A stretch of 28,212 nt of DNA from an uncultured Collinsella sp. GTDB lineage: Bacteria > Actinomycetota > Coriobacteriia > Coriobacteriales > Coriobacteriaceae. Positions 9,013-17,119 of the stretch are shown in pieces. Made by a program: the position numbers and the translations under genes. Below the pieces are notes generated by a model that did no database searches, was not told the DNA's origin, and saw only the letters and a list, made by a program, of their open reading frames with translations. The stretch is taken from the NCBI GenBank assembly GCA_902495545.1, contig CABUXM010000019.1, positions 1 through 28,212 of the forward strand. The letters run 5' to 3'. How positions within the stretch are numbered: the stretch's first letter is position 1; each line of letters begins with the position of its first letter.

Positions 9013-9048
9013 CAAAAAATGGAGCCTGTTCCATAAAACAGGCTCCAT
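9013..9048 (-). terminator. Rho-independent terminator of rpsT
   Basis: A perfect 12-bp inverted repeat (arms 9019-9030 and 9037-9048, six-base loop) followed on the minus strand by six Ts (9018-9013). It lies 36 bases after the rpsT stop and only 24 bases before the lepA start. The plus strand lacks a T tract of similar quality, so it serves rpsT. Confidence 0.9.
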
Positions 9049-9084
9049 TTATGCGCGTAATCTGTGTGGTGTGAAATTTACAAC

Positions 9085-9351
9085 TTAAGCGTTGATGCTG
9101 TTCACGAGCTTGGCAAGACCGGACTTGCGGTTGGAAGCCTGATTCTTGTGGATAACATGCTTGGCGGCAGCCATGTCGAGACGCTTGGTGACGGTCTTGA
9201 GGGCAGCCTGGGCCTTCTCGGCGTCGCCCTCGGCGACGGCGGACTGGACGTGCTTGGTCAGCGTCTTGAGCTCGGACTTGACAGCCTTGTTACGCATGCG
9301 AGCTGCCTCATTGGTGCGGATACGCTTCTTCTGAGACTTGATGTTTGCCAC
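9085..9351 (-). CDS. rpsT: 30S ribosomal protein S20
   Basis: Small-subunit protein S20, 88 aa, which binds 16S rRNA early in 30S assembly. Seen: the typical start ANIKSQKKRIRTNEAARMRNK, high lysine and arginine content, and the C-terminal block HKNQASNRKSGLAKLVN. The start is GTG at 9351, chosen because all S20 proteins begin (M)ANIKSQ and AAGGA lies upstream; a longer open frame upstream is not part of the protein. It is transcribed alone, from an extended -10 promoter at about 9430 to the terminator at 9013-9048. The leader has an inverted repeat (9375-9420) that could take part in the autoregulation known for S20 in other bacteria; that is inference. Confidence 0.95.
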   Translation of the reverse strand: MANIKSQKKRIRTNEAARMRNKAVKSELKTLTKHVQSAVAEGDAEKAQAALKTVTKRLDMAAAKHVIHKNQASNRKSGLAKLVNSINA

Positions 9352-9426
9352 TTCTGGAGTTCCTTTCGAGTTCCTTGCAAAAAATGTATGACACCTCTGA
9401 GACACGGTGAGGTCATGCAAGCGCCT

Positions 9427-9435
9427 ACTATAGCA
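9427..9435 (-). promoter_or_regulatory. extended -10 promoter of rpsT
   Basis: TGCTATAGT on the minus strand (9435-9427), an extended -10 element, about 75 bases before the rpsT start. The same nine bases stand before rpmB. A TTGACA at 9470-9465 is 32 bases away, too far to be its -35. Confidence 0.55.
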
Positions 9436-9484
9436 CGCTCCCCCTCAAAGGGATAGAACGAATTTGTCAAATAGGCAGGTATCA

Positions 9485-10447
9485 TCACGATTTTCTCAAG
9501 ATGTTCGTAATCCAGAGCAAAAGCGCGGTCTCCGAATCGGCCGAACCCTTGAGTGCGAGCTCCACATCGACCGCGCCCTCGAGCGCACCGACAAGCTCCG
9601 CCATAGAAAAACGCCGCGCCCAGGTCAGGTGATTCTTGACCTGCCAGGACTGGAGCTTGAGCGTTGCGGCCAGCTCACGACCCTGTCCGCGCGCATCGAG
9701 CGCCTTGGCAACGATAAGCTCGCGAATGCGGCCGCACAACAATGTGTACGTCCACACGTAGCTCTTGGCGGGCAGTAGATTGAAGAGCTCGAGCGAGCGG
9801 TGCATGTCACGGGCCGAGACTGCATTGAGAAAGTCCCAGGGTTGAACCTCGGCCGTACGTACAATCCAGTGCTCAACGTCGGCGAGCTCAATCTGGGGCG
9901 CCTCGACCATCTGGGCAAGCTTAGCCAAGTCGTTATCGAGCATGCGAGTGTTTTCACCCGAACGCGAGACGAGTTCCTCGGCGGCCGCCGTCGAGATCGA
10001 CTTGCCGTGCTGCGACGCCATCTGTTGCACGCGGCGCGGTAACTCCCAGCGCTTGGTGCCGGAGCAATCGATCACGGCCTTCTTGTCGATCTTGGCGATC
10101 GCCTTATACAGGCGCGTGTTCTTGGCAAGCGAGTCAGCAATGATGAGGCAGACCGTTGTGGGGCTGGGACTCGCCAAATACTCGACAAGCGGCTCCGAGA
10201 CCGCCTTGGCGAGTTTTGAGCAGCCGTCAAGGATTACCAGGCGAAACTCGCTGCCCATCGGAAAGGTGTTAAGCGATCCGATAATGGACTCGATATCGGG
10301 CTCCTTGGTCATGTCGCGCTCGTCGAGGTTGAACTCAACCATACCCGACTTTTCCAGACGCGCTTTCATACGCGAGACGGCGTGATCGCGCTTGACTCCG
10401 TCGGTACCGACAATCAGATATGCCGGCAGCAGACCGGTTTCGGACAT
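9485..10447 (-). CDS. holA: DNA polymerase III subunit delta
   Basis: Delta subunit of the clamp loader, 320 aa, which opens the beta sliding clamp during replication. Seen: an N-terminal AAA+-like fold opening LPAYLIVGTDGVKRDHAVSRMKARL, a degenerate ATP site as expected for delta, a middle domain with AAAEELVSRSGENTRMLDNDLAKL, and the C-terminal collar with LWITNILRKS at the end. Start is ATG at 10447 behind a strong GGGAGGGGAG site; an ATG 14 codons upstream has no such site. comEC-holA-rpsT is a widespread gene order. There are 78 bases between comEC and holA, with no clear promoter or terminator seen. Confidence 0.9.
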   Translation of the reverse strand: MSETGLLPAYLIVGTDGVKRDHAVSRMKARLEKSGMVEFNLDERDMTKEPDIESIIGSLNTFPMGSEFRLVILDGCSKLAKAVSEPLVEYLASPSPTTVCLIIADSLAKNTRLYKAIAKIDKKAVIDCSGTKRWELPRRVQQMASQHGKSISTAAAEELVSRSGENTRMLDNDLAKLAQMVEAPQIELADVEHWIVRTAEVQPWDFLNAVSARDMHRSLELFNLLPAKSYVWTYTLLCGRIRELIVAKALDARGQGRELAATLKLQSWQVKNHLTWARRFSMAELVGALEGAVDVELALKGSADSETALLLWITNILRKS

Positions 10448-10525
10448 TGCGCTCCCCTCCCGCAGGCCTTCGTATTCGTTCCGTGCCATTCTAGCCCAGG
10501 GGCCCACCACACGCCAACGACGTCG

Positions 10526-12829
10526 TCACGGTCGCTGGCATCGCATCGCAAAGCCATTCGCAGTCGGCGTGACGGTAATGTCGCCGTGTTCGATGGTGCA
10601 CGCGAACACGCCGCCCGCTTCCTTAACGGCATCGATGCAGGCATCGGACGGATGGCCGTATCGATTCCCCTCGCCCGCACTCGCAAGGGAAAGCTCGGGC
10701 TTCAGGACGTCCAGCAACTCACCATCAACTGAAACCTTAGAGCCGTGATGCCCAAGTTTAAGGACATCGATATCCCCCACCTCCTGCACGAATTCCCGTT
10801 CTTGGACAAGCTCGGCATCACCGGTGAGGAGCATACGCAGGCCCTTGCCTTCCTGAACATAAGAGAGCAGCAGGACAAGCGAGTCCTCATTTCCCTCGCC
10901 ATCCACGGACTCGAATGGCCACATCACGCGGGCGCAAAATGAGCCGATGTCGACCGTATCCCCACGGCGCACCTGCCGATACTCAACGCCAGGTCGGTTC
11001 AATACCTCGGCAGGTGCATCCTCCAGCGCATCCGCCGCCACGGCAATCGTTCCGACCGAAAACCGTTCGAGCACGGCAGGCAGACCACCCCAGTGGTCCT
11101 CATCCCAATGCGTCACAAAGACGGCATCGATATGGTGCACGTTATTGCGAACCAACGCCGCTACCACACGCTCGTCGAGCCCGCAGTCGACGAGTGCTAC
11201 TGCGCCGCCCTGGCGGATAAGAATCGCATCGGCCTGGCCCACATCGAGCACCGTCACCGAAGGCGGAGCGAATCGATCCCAGTAGACGTACGGAATCGCA
11301 GCCAAGAGCACCAGGCATGCAAGCCCCACCGCCATAGGACGTGCACGGGGACGCGGCCACCGGACAAGCAGAACCGCCAGCAAACACGGCACTAGGTAAA
11401 TCCACATGCTATCGGGCGGCACGCTCACGGATGCACCCGGCACGGCGGCAAACAGCTGCTCGAAAAACAGCGCGCAACGGGCGGCAATCATGGGCACAAC
11501 GAGCGCCAAAGTCCGCAACGGTCCCACGAGCGAAAAGGGAACCAGCACGATCGATACGGCAAGCAGCACGCTCACCACCGGACCGATGACCGCATTTGCC
11601 AGCGGAGCAATGAGCGAGAACGTACCGAATGCAGGAATGGTAATGGGAAGTGTCGCCAGTTGCGAGCACAGCGTGACGGAAAGCATGCTGGCGACGCCCG
11701 ATGGCACACCCAGCTCACCCAAAGCGTAGGTCGCATAGGGGCAAAAGCACAGAATGGCTAAGACGCTAGCACATGAAAGCTGAAAGCCCATCTCGAACAG
11801 CACCGTCGGCCGCAGCAGCACAAAGATGGACATGGTTGCGAAGAGTGCCGATGCGCCGTGCCGGCGACGCCCCGCGCCGTTTACGACAAGCGTCGCGAAC
11901 ACCATGCAGCACGCGCGCACGGCCGAGGGAGACGCGCCAGTAAAGGCAGCGTAGCCCACAAGCGTTATCGCCAATATCGCCCGCTGAAGACCACGTGAGC
12001 ACCGAGTCTTTTGCAATACGCCCTCGATTACAAACCCCACGATAGCCAAATGGCTGCCCGAGACGGCGATAAGATGCGCCGTTCCCGTCACCGAAAACCA
12101 GTCGCCCGCCGGCTGGGCGCGCAGCTCGGCCGAACGACCGCAGACGACACCGGCTATGAGCGCACGCGCCGGGTCGGTCGCAGGCGCGATGGACGCAAGC
12201 AGCCCATTTCGCAGCCGAAGCAGCGGCCCCGGAGAACCCTCATCGACCGACACAATCCGAACGGCTTTAACCTTGCGCACCTCGCCTCGGAGCACGCGCG
12301 ATCGTCCATACGCATCGTTCTCAAAACGTGAAACGCGACCGATAACACGCACGTGCGCCCCGACCCTGAGCTCGCGGTCACACGATAGGCGGACCGTTGC
12401 CAAGTTCTTGCCGTCCGTGCGTGCCTCGCAGGTATAGGAATACACGTTGTCGTTTATGGATGGATCACCCTGCACGACAAACTCGAGGCTGCTTGCCGCT
12501 CGACCATCGAGCGCCTTCGAAGCGCTCAGCGCGCCCACAGCCCACCACACAGAGACGACCGCTCCCGCCACGAGGCCAACGGACGCGGCATACAGCCACC
12601 GCTTTAAAGGGGCAAGCCGCGCACAAGATTGAGCCAGCACAACGAATACCGCCGCCGCGACGGGGATGGCCCATAGCGGCCCGACCGCCGGCGCCTGCTC
12701 CCTCAGCAGCGCATCAGCGGCCACGTTGAGCACCAAGGCGCAGCTCATGCACATGCCGGCACACAGGGCCATCGTCCACGGAATCAGGGGCCGCGGAGGC
12801 ATCACATGCTCGCGCTCGGTCGCACTCAT
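10526..12829 (-). CDS. comEC: competence protein ComEC/Rec2, DNA uptake channel
   Basis: Polytopic membrane protein of 767 aa that forms the channel for single-stranded DNA during transformation. Seen: N-terminal membrane segments in the first 100 residues; a soluble OB-like DUF4131 region; the competence domain with GTAHLIAVSGSHLAIV and many following helices; and a C-terminal metallo-beta-lactamase domain with LDVGQADAILI, VDCG, the metal motif HWDEDH near residue 574 and LGHHGSK near 692. This domain is proposed to degrade the non-transported strand. It is full length. The ATG at 12829 overlaps the comEA stop (ATGA) and has no good ribosome-binding site, so coupling is likely. Whether the organism is naturally competent cannot be told from here. 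Confidence 0.93.
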   Translation of the reverse strand: MSATEREHVMPPRPLIPWTMALCAGMCMSCALVLNVAADALLREQAPAVGPLWAIPVAAAVFVVLAQSCARLAPLKRWLYAASVGLVAGAVVSVWWAVGALSASKALDGRAASSLEFVVQGDPSINDNVYSYTCEARTDGKNLATVRLSCDRELRVGAHVRVIGRVSRFENDAYGRSRVLRGEVRKVKAVRIVSVDEGSPGPLLRLRNGLLASIAPATDPARALIAGVVCGRSAELRAQPAGDWFSVTGTAHLIAVSGSHLAIVGFVIEGVLQKTRCSRGLQRAILAITLVGYAAFTGASPSAVRACCMVFATLVVNGAGRRRHGASALFATMSIFVLLRPTVLFEMGFQLSCASVLAILCFCPYATYALGELGVPSGVASMLSVTLCSQLATLPITIPAFGTFSLIAPLANAVIGPVVSVLLAVSIVLVPFSLVGPLRTLALVVPMIAARCALFFEQLFAAVPGASVSVPPDSMWIYLVPCLLAVLLVRWPRPRARPMAVGLACLVLLAAIPYVYWDRFAPPSVTVLDVGQADAILIRQGGAVALVDCGLDERVVAALVRNNVHHIDAVFVTHWDEDHWGGLPAVLERFSVGTIAVAADALEDAPAEVLNRPGVEYRQVRRGDTVDIGSFCARVMWPFESVDGEGNEDSLVLLLSYVQEGKGLRMLLTGDAELVQEREFVQEVGDIDVLKLGHHGSKVSVDGELLDVLKPELSLASAGEGNRYGHPSDACIDAVKEAGGVFACTIEHGDITVTPTANGFAMRCQRP

Positions 12830-13539
12830 ACGCAGATGCTATCTTTGATTTTGGCAAGCTTTTTCTCGCCGATTCCCGACACACGCATCAGATCGTCAAC
12901 CGAGGCAAAAGCACCGTTCTTTGTCCGCTCATCGATAATCGACTGGGCCATGGAGGGGCCGATGCCCGAAAGCGTCTGCAGCTCTGCCGCGCTTGCCGTA
13001 TTGATGTTTACTAGACCTGTTGCGCCACTCACGTCCGATGATGCGGAAGCCCCACCATCAACACCGGCTTCCGCAATGGACGCCTGCTGCTCCCCTACCG
13101 TTGGAACGTAAATCTTCTGTCCATCGACGACCTTAGATGCCCGATTGAGCCCCGTAACGTCTGCCTCGGGCGCCAGCCCGCCGGCGGCATCAATCGCCTG
13201 AGCCACCCGCGCGCCGTCCTTGAGACGATATACACCGGGCGACACAACGGCGCCATCGACATCGACATAGACCTCTGCCGCGGCAGACGCCTTAGACGAA
13301 GAACCTTCGGATGTCTTTCCGCTCGAGGCATCACCGGATCCCGGCTCCACCAACGAGCCCGGACCGTCAGTGCGCTCAAACGACACGCCACCGGCACCGC
13401 CGCCAAGGTTCGCCATCGCCAGTCCACTCGCCATCGCAATGACGACCAGTATCGCCATCACCACTGCCTTATGACCGAGTAGCTTGCCCGCCCAGCGGTC
13501 CATCTTTTTGACCCGTTCGTGTTGTTCGCGCTGCGCCAT
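12826..13539 (-). CDS. comEA: competence protein ComEA, helix-hairpin-helix DNA receptor
   Basis: Membrane-anchored DNA-binding protein of 237 aa that captures double-stranded DNA for ComEC. Seen: a short positively charged N-terminus, one membrane helix (about 24-45, AVVMAILVVIAMASGLAMA), a low-complexity Ser/Gly linker, an SLBB domain (EVYVDVDGAVVSPGVYRLKDG...DGQKIYVPT), a second linker, and two helix-hairpin-helix motifs (VNINTASAAELQTLSGIG and DDLMRVSGIGEKKLAKI) at the C-terminus. Start is ATG 13539 with GGGAGGT eight bases upstream. It overlaps comEC by four bases. Full architecture, normal length for Gram-positive ComEA. Confidence 0.93.
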   Translation of the reverse strand: MAQREQHERVKKMDRWAGKLLGHKAVVMAILVVIAMASGLAMANLGGGAGGVSFERTDGPGSLVEPGSGDASSGKTSEGSSSKASAAAEVYVDVDGAVVSPGVYRLKDGARVAQAIDAAGGLAPEADVTGLNRASKVVDGQKIYVPTVGEQQASIAEAGVDGGASASSDVSGATGLVNINTASAAELQTLSGIGPSMAQSIIDERTKNGAFASVDDLMRVSGIGEKKLAKIKDSICV

Positions 13540-13596
13540 AGCAAAACCTCCCAACAACATCGTGTCAGGAAAAGAGCCCTGCAACAGCCGCGCTCC

Positions 13597-13608
13597 AAAA
13601 CCGGTTTT
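13597..13608. promoter_or_regulatory. perfect 12-bp palindrome upstream of comEA
   Basis: AAAACCGGTTTT lies 58 bases before the comEA start, in the stretch between the thiI terminator and comEA, where the comEA promoter must be. It could be an operator. No convincing -35/-10 pair was found, so this is tentative. Confidence 0.3.
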
Positions 13609-13708
13609 AGCGGTCAAACCAAAAACCGACCAAAACCTTGCACAAATCTGTCCATTTATTCAGGCACACGTCAGCAAATGAACACTTAGCCGCAAAATGC
13701 CCAGATAG

Positions 13709-13742
13709 CAAAAGACCGACGATGCAGACGCATCGTCGGTCT
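13709..13742 (-). terminator. Rho-independent terminator after thiI
   Basis: A 13-bp perfect inverted repeat (arms 13713-13725 and 13730-13742, loop AGAC) followed on the minus strand by TTTT. It begins 11 bases after the thiI stop and separates mihF-gmk-rpoZ-thiI from comEA. Confidence 0.85.
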
Positions 13743-13752
13743 ATGCACAAAA

Positions 13753-14997
13753 TTACTCGTGATCTTGGTAAATCTCACGCGGAGCAAGCTCCGAATGTTT
13801 GCGTTTTAAGGTCTTAGGGGCCTTATACGTGTTGCTCTCGAAGTCAATGTACTCGGTCTGCTTGAGCAGGCGCTCGATCATCTCCTCGTGATCGAACAAC
13901 TCCCACGCCTCATGCACGGCATCGAGTTTGGCGTGCGTCTCGGGGCGGCGCGGCATAAAGAGCGTGCAGCAGTCGGGAGCGGCCTCGGTCGAGATATCGA
14001 AGGTACCGATCTCTTCGGCACGCGCGATGATCTCCTGCTTGTCCGAACCGATAAGAGGACGGAACACGGGGATCTTCACGGCCTCGTTAACGGCCATGAT
14101 ATTCTCAAGCGTTTGGGAGGCAACCTGTCCAAGCGATTCGCCCGTCACGATGGCCTTGGCGCCCTCGATGTGTGCAATGCGCTCGGCAACCGAATACATA
14201 ATGCGGCGATACATGATCACGCGCAGGTTGCTGGGACAGGTGACCGAAATCTCACGCTGGCAGTCGCCAAACGGCACCACGTACAGGCGGCCGATCTGGA
14301 CACCCGGCTCAAGCGCACGGATGATGTCCTGCACCAAATACTCGCTCGTGTCGGGCGTCTGCGGACGACCTGAGAAATGTACCGGCACGCACACCGCGCC
14401 GCGACGCGCGAGCATCCAGGTCGCCACCGGAGAATCAATACCCGACGACAGCAGCGTCACGACCTTGCCGGCAGAACCCACCGGCAGACCGCCCACGCCG
14501 CGCTCGGAGCGCGCGTACACATAAACGCCACCCTGGACCACCAGTACGTGCACCATCGCATCGGGGTCGTGCATTTGAACCTTTTTATCGGGGAAGGCCT
14601 CACACAGCACCTCGCCCACCTGACGGTTGATGTCAATCGAGGTGAGCTCATAGTCGGTATTGGAGCGCTTGGCGTGCACCTTAAACGAATCGAAGGGACC
14701 AAACTCGCGCAGCGCCTTCACGGCGGCGGCGCAGTACTCCTGCGGGTCGCGGTTGGTGTGATACGCCAAAGACACACGAGCAACGCCGGGAACGGTGCGA
14801 ATGACACGCGCCGCCTCGTCGGCCTGATGCTCGTTAAAGGTCACGAGGATATAACCGGAAATTCGAGACACGGCATTCACGGAAAAGGCGGCCAAGGCCG
14901 CCTTGATGTTATCCATGAGGATATGCTCAAAATGTGCGCGGTTCTTGCCCTTCAGTCCAACCTCGTGATAGTGGACCAGGCAGACGCGAGCCGCCAT
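13753..14997 (-). CDS. thiI: tRNA 4-thiouridine synthetase ThiI
   Basis: Sulfurtransferase of 414 aa that adenylates U8 of tRNA and puts sulfur on it; in some bacteria it also supplies sulfur for thiamine thiazole. Seen: N-terminal ferredoxin-like and THUMP domains (to about residue 165), the PP-loop SSGIDSP at 184-190, and a conserved cysteine segment PDCCTLFMPRRPETH. The chain ends soon after, so the C-terminal rhodanese domain found in E. coli ThiI is absent, as in the short Bacillus-type enzymes; thiamine function is therefore doubtful. The start codon ATG at 14997 directly follows the rpoZ stop (TAAATG), which implies coupled translation. Last gene before a strong terminator. Confidence 0.93.
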   Translation of the reverse strand: MAARVCLVHYHEVGLKGKNRAHFEHILMDNIKAALAAFSVNAVSRISGYILVTFNEHQADEAARVIRTVPGVARVSLAYHTNRDPQEYCAAAVKALREFGPFDSFKVHAKRSNTDYELTSIDINRQVGEVLCEAFPDKKVQMHDPDAMVHVLVVQGGVYVYARSERGVGGLPVGSAGKVVTLLSSGIDSPVATWMLARRGAVCVPVHFSGRPQTPDTSEYLVQDIIRALEPGVQIGRLYVVPFGDCQREISVTCPSNLRVIMYRRIMYSVAERIAHIEGAKAIVTGESLGQVASQTLENIMAVNEAVKIPVFRPLIGSDKQEIIARAEEIGTFDISTEAAPDCCTLFMPRRPETHAKLDAVHEAWELFDHEEMIERLLKQTEYIDFESNTYKAPKTLKRKHSELAPREIYQDHE

Positions 14998-15279
14998 TTA
15001 GGCTTCAGCAACCTTGTGGCCGAGCGCCTTCTCGTAACGGGCCTCATCGTAAGAGATGTCGCCGTCGACAATCTCGTCCATAGCCATCGAGATGGTATCG
15101 GCACCGGAAAGCCCGATGGTGATGTCATCGACATCCTGGACGGCAAGCACGCGGTTGTGCTGGCCACGCAGCATGCTATTGATGTCGCAGGCGCGCTTGG
15201 AGGCAAGCGAAGCAAGCAGGAAGCGGTTGTGATCGGTCTTCTCCAGAAGATCGTCAATGCAAGGCTTTACAACGGACAC
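14998..15279 (-). CDS. rpoZ: RNA polymerase omega subunit
   Basis: Omega subunit, 93 aa, which wraps the beta-prime C-terminus and helps assemble RNA polymerase. Seen: the N-terminal block PCIDDLLEKTDHNRFLLASLASKRACDIN, matching the conserved omega core where a helix with KRA contacts beta-prime, and a C-terminal region ending EIVDGDISYDEARYEKALG, typical of actinobacterial omega. Start is GTG at 15279; the nearest AAGGA site lies inside the end of gmk. Five bases separate it from the gmk stop. gmk-rpoZ is a conserved pair linking GMP kinase to the polymerase subunit that helps form a ppGpp site in some phyla. Confidence 0.92.
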   Translation of the reverse strand: MSVVKPCIDDLLEKTDHNRFLLASLASKRACDINSMLRGQHNRVLAVQDVDDITIGLSGADTISMAMDEIVDGDISYDEARYEKALGHKVAEA

Positions 15280-15284
15280 GGACC

Positions 15285-15854
15285 TCAGATCCTTTCATGC
15301 ATATCGAGAACGCGAACGAGCTCATCGGTCGCGCGGTCGAGATCGTCATTAACCACGACGTCGTCGTAGCGGTCGGCAAGGGCAAGCTCATCGGCGGCGT
15401 TTGCCATACGCAGCTCAATCGTCTCGGGCGTCTCGGTACCGCGACCGACTAGACGCTCGCGGAGTACTTCAAGCGAAGGCGGCTTGATAAAGATCAGCAC
15501 GGCCTCGGGGAAACGCTCCTTCACCTGCAGGGCGCCCTGGACATCGATCTCCAAAATCAGAGATGCGCCAGAGGCGAGCTTGGATGTGACCTCGCTCACC
15601 AACGTGCCGTAGCAGTTACCGTGGACCTCGGCCCACTCAACAAACTCACCGTTTGCCACGCGGCGGTCGAACTCCTCGCGCGTCAGAAAAAAGTAGTTGA
15701 CGCCGTCGACCTCACCTTTGCGTGGTGCTCGCGTGGTAGCCGAAACCGTCAGGCCCAGGTTCGAGCGACGCTCGCGCACACGAGTGACGAGCGTGCCCTT
15801 GCCTGCACCTGACGGTCCAGAAATCACAAAGAGCTTGGAATCCTGAGCGCTCAC
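15285..15854 (-). CDS. gmk: guanylate kinase
   Basis: Guanylate kinase, 189 aa, which turns GMP into GDP with ATP. Seen: P-loop GPSGAGKG at 13-20, the GMP-binding block SATTRAPRKGEVDGVNYFFLTREEF, the ASLILEIDVQGALQVKERFPEAVLIFIKPPS core, and the lid with RLVGRGTETPETIELRM. Full length. Start is GTG at 15854, directly after the mihF stop (TAAGTG), so it is probably coupled to mihF. mihF-gmk-rpoZ matches the order in mycobacteria and other Actinomycetota. Confidence 0.96.
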   Translation of the reverse strand: MSAQDSKLFVISGPSGAGKGTLVTRVRERRSNLGLTVSATTRAPRKGEVDGVNYFFLTREEFDRRVANGEFVEWAEVHGNCYGTLVSEVTSKLASGASLILEIDVQGALQVKERFPEAVLIFIKPPSLEVLRERLVGRGTETPETIELRMANAADELALADRYDDVVVNDDLDRATDELVRVLDMHERI

Positions 15855-16163
15855 TTATTTGGTCAGCTGCTCGAGGAGCTGCTCGCGCTGACGGACGCCG
15901 AGGCCCTGGACGCGACGGGTAGCGGAGATACCGAGCTCCTCCATGATCTTGGCGGCCTTGGCCTTGCCATAACCAGGGAGAGACTCGATGAGGGTGGAAA
16001 CCTTCATGCGGGAAGCGATGGGGTCATCGGAGTTGAGCACGGACTCGAGGGACTTCTCGCCCTTCTTGATCTGCTCGCGAAGCTCAGCGCGGGCGTGACG
16101 TGCGGCAGCAGCCTTCTCAAGAGCCTGCTTGCGCTGCTCATCGGTAAGCTGAGGGAGTGCCAT
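15855..16163 (-). CDS. mihF: integration host factor, actinobacterial type (mIHF)
   Basis: Nucleoid-associated DNA-binding protein of 102 aa, unrelated to proteobacterial IHF, that binds and bends DNA without strong sequence preference. Seen: a long charged N-terminal helix (LTDEQRKQALEKAAAARHARAELREQIKKGE) and an S13-like helix-two-turn-helix region with IESLPGYGKAKAAKIMEELGIS, the conserved core, then RRVQGLGVRQREQLLEQL. Start is ATG 16163 with GGAGG six bases upstream; an in-frame start four codons earlier overlaps that site. It has its own promoter (16208-16216) and leads mihF-gmk-rpoZ-thiI. Confidence 0.94.
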   Translation of the reverse strand: MALPQLTDEQRKQALEKAAAARHARAELREQIKKGEKSLESVLNSDDPIASRMKVSTLIESLPGYGKAKAAKIMEELGISATRRVQGLGVRQREQLLEQLTK

Positions 16164-16207
16164 TCGTACCTCCAAATAGTTGGGTTATATCTGATTCAAT
16201 AATTGGC

Positions 16208-16216
16208 ATTTTAGCA
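16208..16216 (-). promoter_or_regulatory. extended -10 promoter of mihF-gmk-rpoZ-thiI
   Basis: TGCTAAAAT on the minus strand (16216-16208), an extended -10 element about 45 bases before the mihF start. A plausible -35 with ideal spacing is not evident, which is common for extended -10 promoters. Confidence 0.5.
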
Positions 16217-16280
16217 CGTAGAACGTACAAAATGCCCAATCGCGGCTCCATAGGTTAGACGATACCCGCAAAAAGTGCAA

Positions 16281-16362
16281 TATACTGCGCCCAAAGTTAA
16301 GCCCCTGACCTGCGATTCCACACAAAGGATGGGAAAGTTTACGCAGGCACAGGGGCTATTTT
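16281..16362 (+). ncRNA. candidate small structured RNA (or large-loop terminator) between mihF and pyrF
   Basis: Long imperfect hairpin: AGCCCCTG (16300-16307) pairs with CAGGGGCT (16350-16357), and inside it CCTGCG (16309-16314) with CGCAGG (16342-16347), leaving a 27-base loop. On the plus strand a -10-like TATACT (16281-16286) ends 13 bases before the stem, and ATTTTG follows it, so promoter, hairpin and U tract would give an RNA of about 70 bases. No good -35 is visible. Alternatively it is the terminator of the pyr operon on the minus strand, 45 bases past the pyrF stop, although its T tract there is poor. No family was recognised by eye. Confidence 0.35.
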
Positions 16363-16402
16363 GTGCTAATGAGACCCAAAAGTGGTGACTTAGGGGAATC
16401 TT

Positions 16403-17119
16403 TTAGGCGACGTTTTCGACCAGCTCAGCGACAATAGCGTCAAAGGCGGCAACCGGATCGTCGGCGCCGGTGATGGGACGGCCCACCACAATGTGGCTTG
16501 CGCCACGCTCGATAGCCTGGGAAGGCGTCGCCACGCGGGACTGGTCACCAAGGGCGGCACCCACCGGACGCACACCCGGAGTCACGATCAGGGCATCGGG
16601 ACCCAGAAGCTCACGCATGTCGTGAGCCTCCATCGGCGAACACACGATACCGTCGATGCCGTTGGCCTGAGCGAGCTTTGCCAGGCGAGCGGCCTCCTCG
16701 GCCACGGGCGACTCGATGCCGATCTCGCTCAAGGCATCCTGATTCATGCTCGTAAGCACGGTGATGGCGACGAGCTTGGCGCGGTCCTCGCGCGCCTCCT
16801 CGGCGCCCTCGCGGCAGGCAGCGAGCATGGCGCCCGAACCCAAGCCGTGAACCGAAAGCAGGTCGGCACCGGCAAGCGAGGCCGAGCGGGCGGCACCGCG
16901 AACCTGATGCGGAATATCATGGAACTTGAGGTCAAGGAAGACCTTAAAGCCCAGGTCCTTGAACGTCTTGACGATCTGGGGACCCTCGGCGTAATAGAGC
17001 GTCATGCCAACCTTGAGCCAGGCGGCATGGCCCGAAAGCTCGTGGGCGAGCTCGAGCGCACGCTCACGATCGCAGTCGAGAGCGACGATAACGCGGTCGC
17101 GGGCATCGGTCTCTAGCAT
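16403..17119 (-). CDS. pyrF: orotidine-5'-phosphate decarboxylase
   Basis: OMP decarboxylase, 238 aa, the last step to UMP. Seen: IVALDCD at the N-terminus, the catalytic LDLKFHDIP with D63, K65 and D68, and the phosphate-binding C-terminal block VTPGVRP...GASHIVVGRPITGADDP. This is the short, free-standing bacterial form. The ATG at 17119 lies seven bases inside the end of pyrD, so the genes overlap and are probably coupled. Last gene of pyrRBCKDF. Confidence 0.97.
   Translation of the reverse strand: MLETDARDRVIVALDCDRERALELAHELSGHAAWLKVGMTLYYAEGPQIVKTFKDLGFKVFLDLKFHDIPHQVRGAARSASLAGADLLSVHGLGSGAMLAACREGAEEAREDRAKLVAITVLTSMNQDALSEIGIESPVAEEAARLAKLAQANGIDGIVCSPMEAHDMRELLGPDALIVTPGVRPVGAALGDQSRVATPSQAIERGASHIVVGRPITGADDPVAAFDAIVAELVENVA

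Noticed and set aside
9465..9470. TTGACA as the -35 of rpsT
   Set aside because: It is 32 bases from the extended -10, and no acceptable -10 lies 16-18 bases downstream of it.
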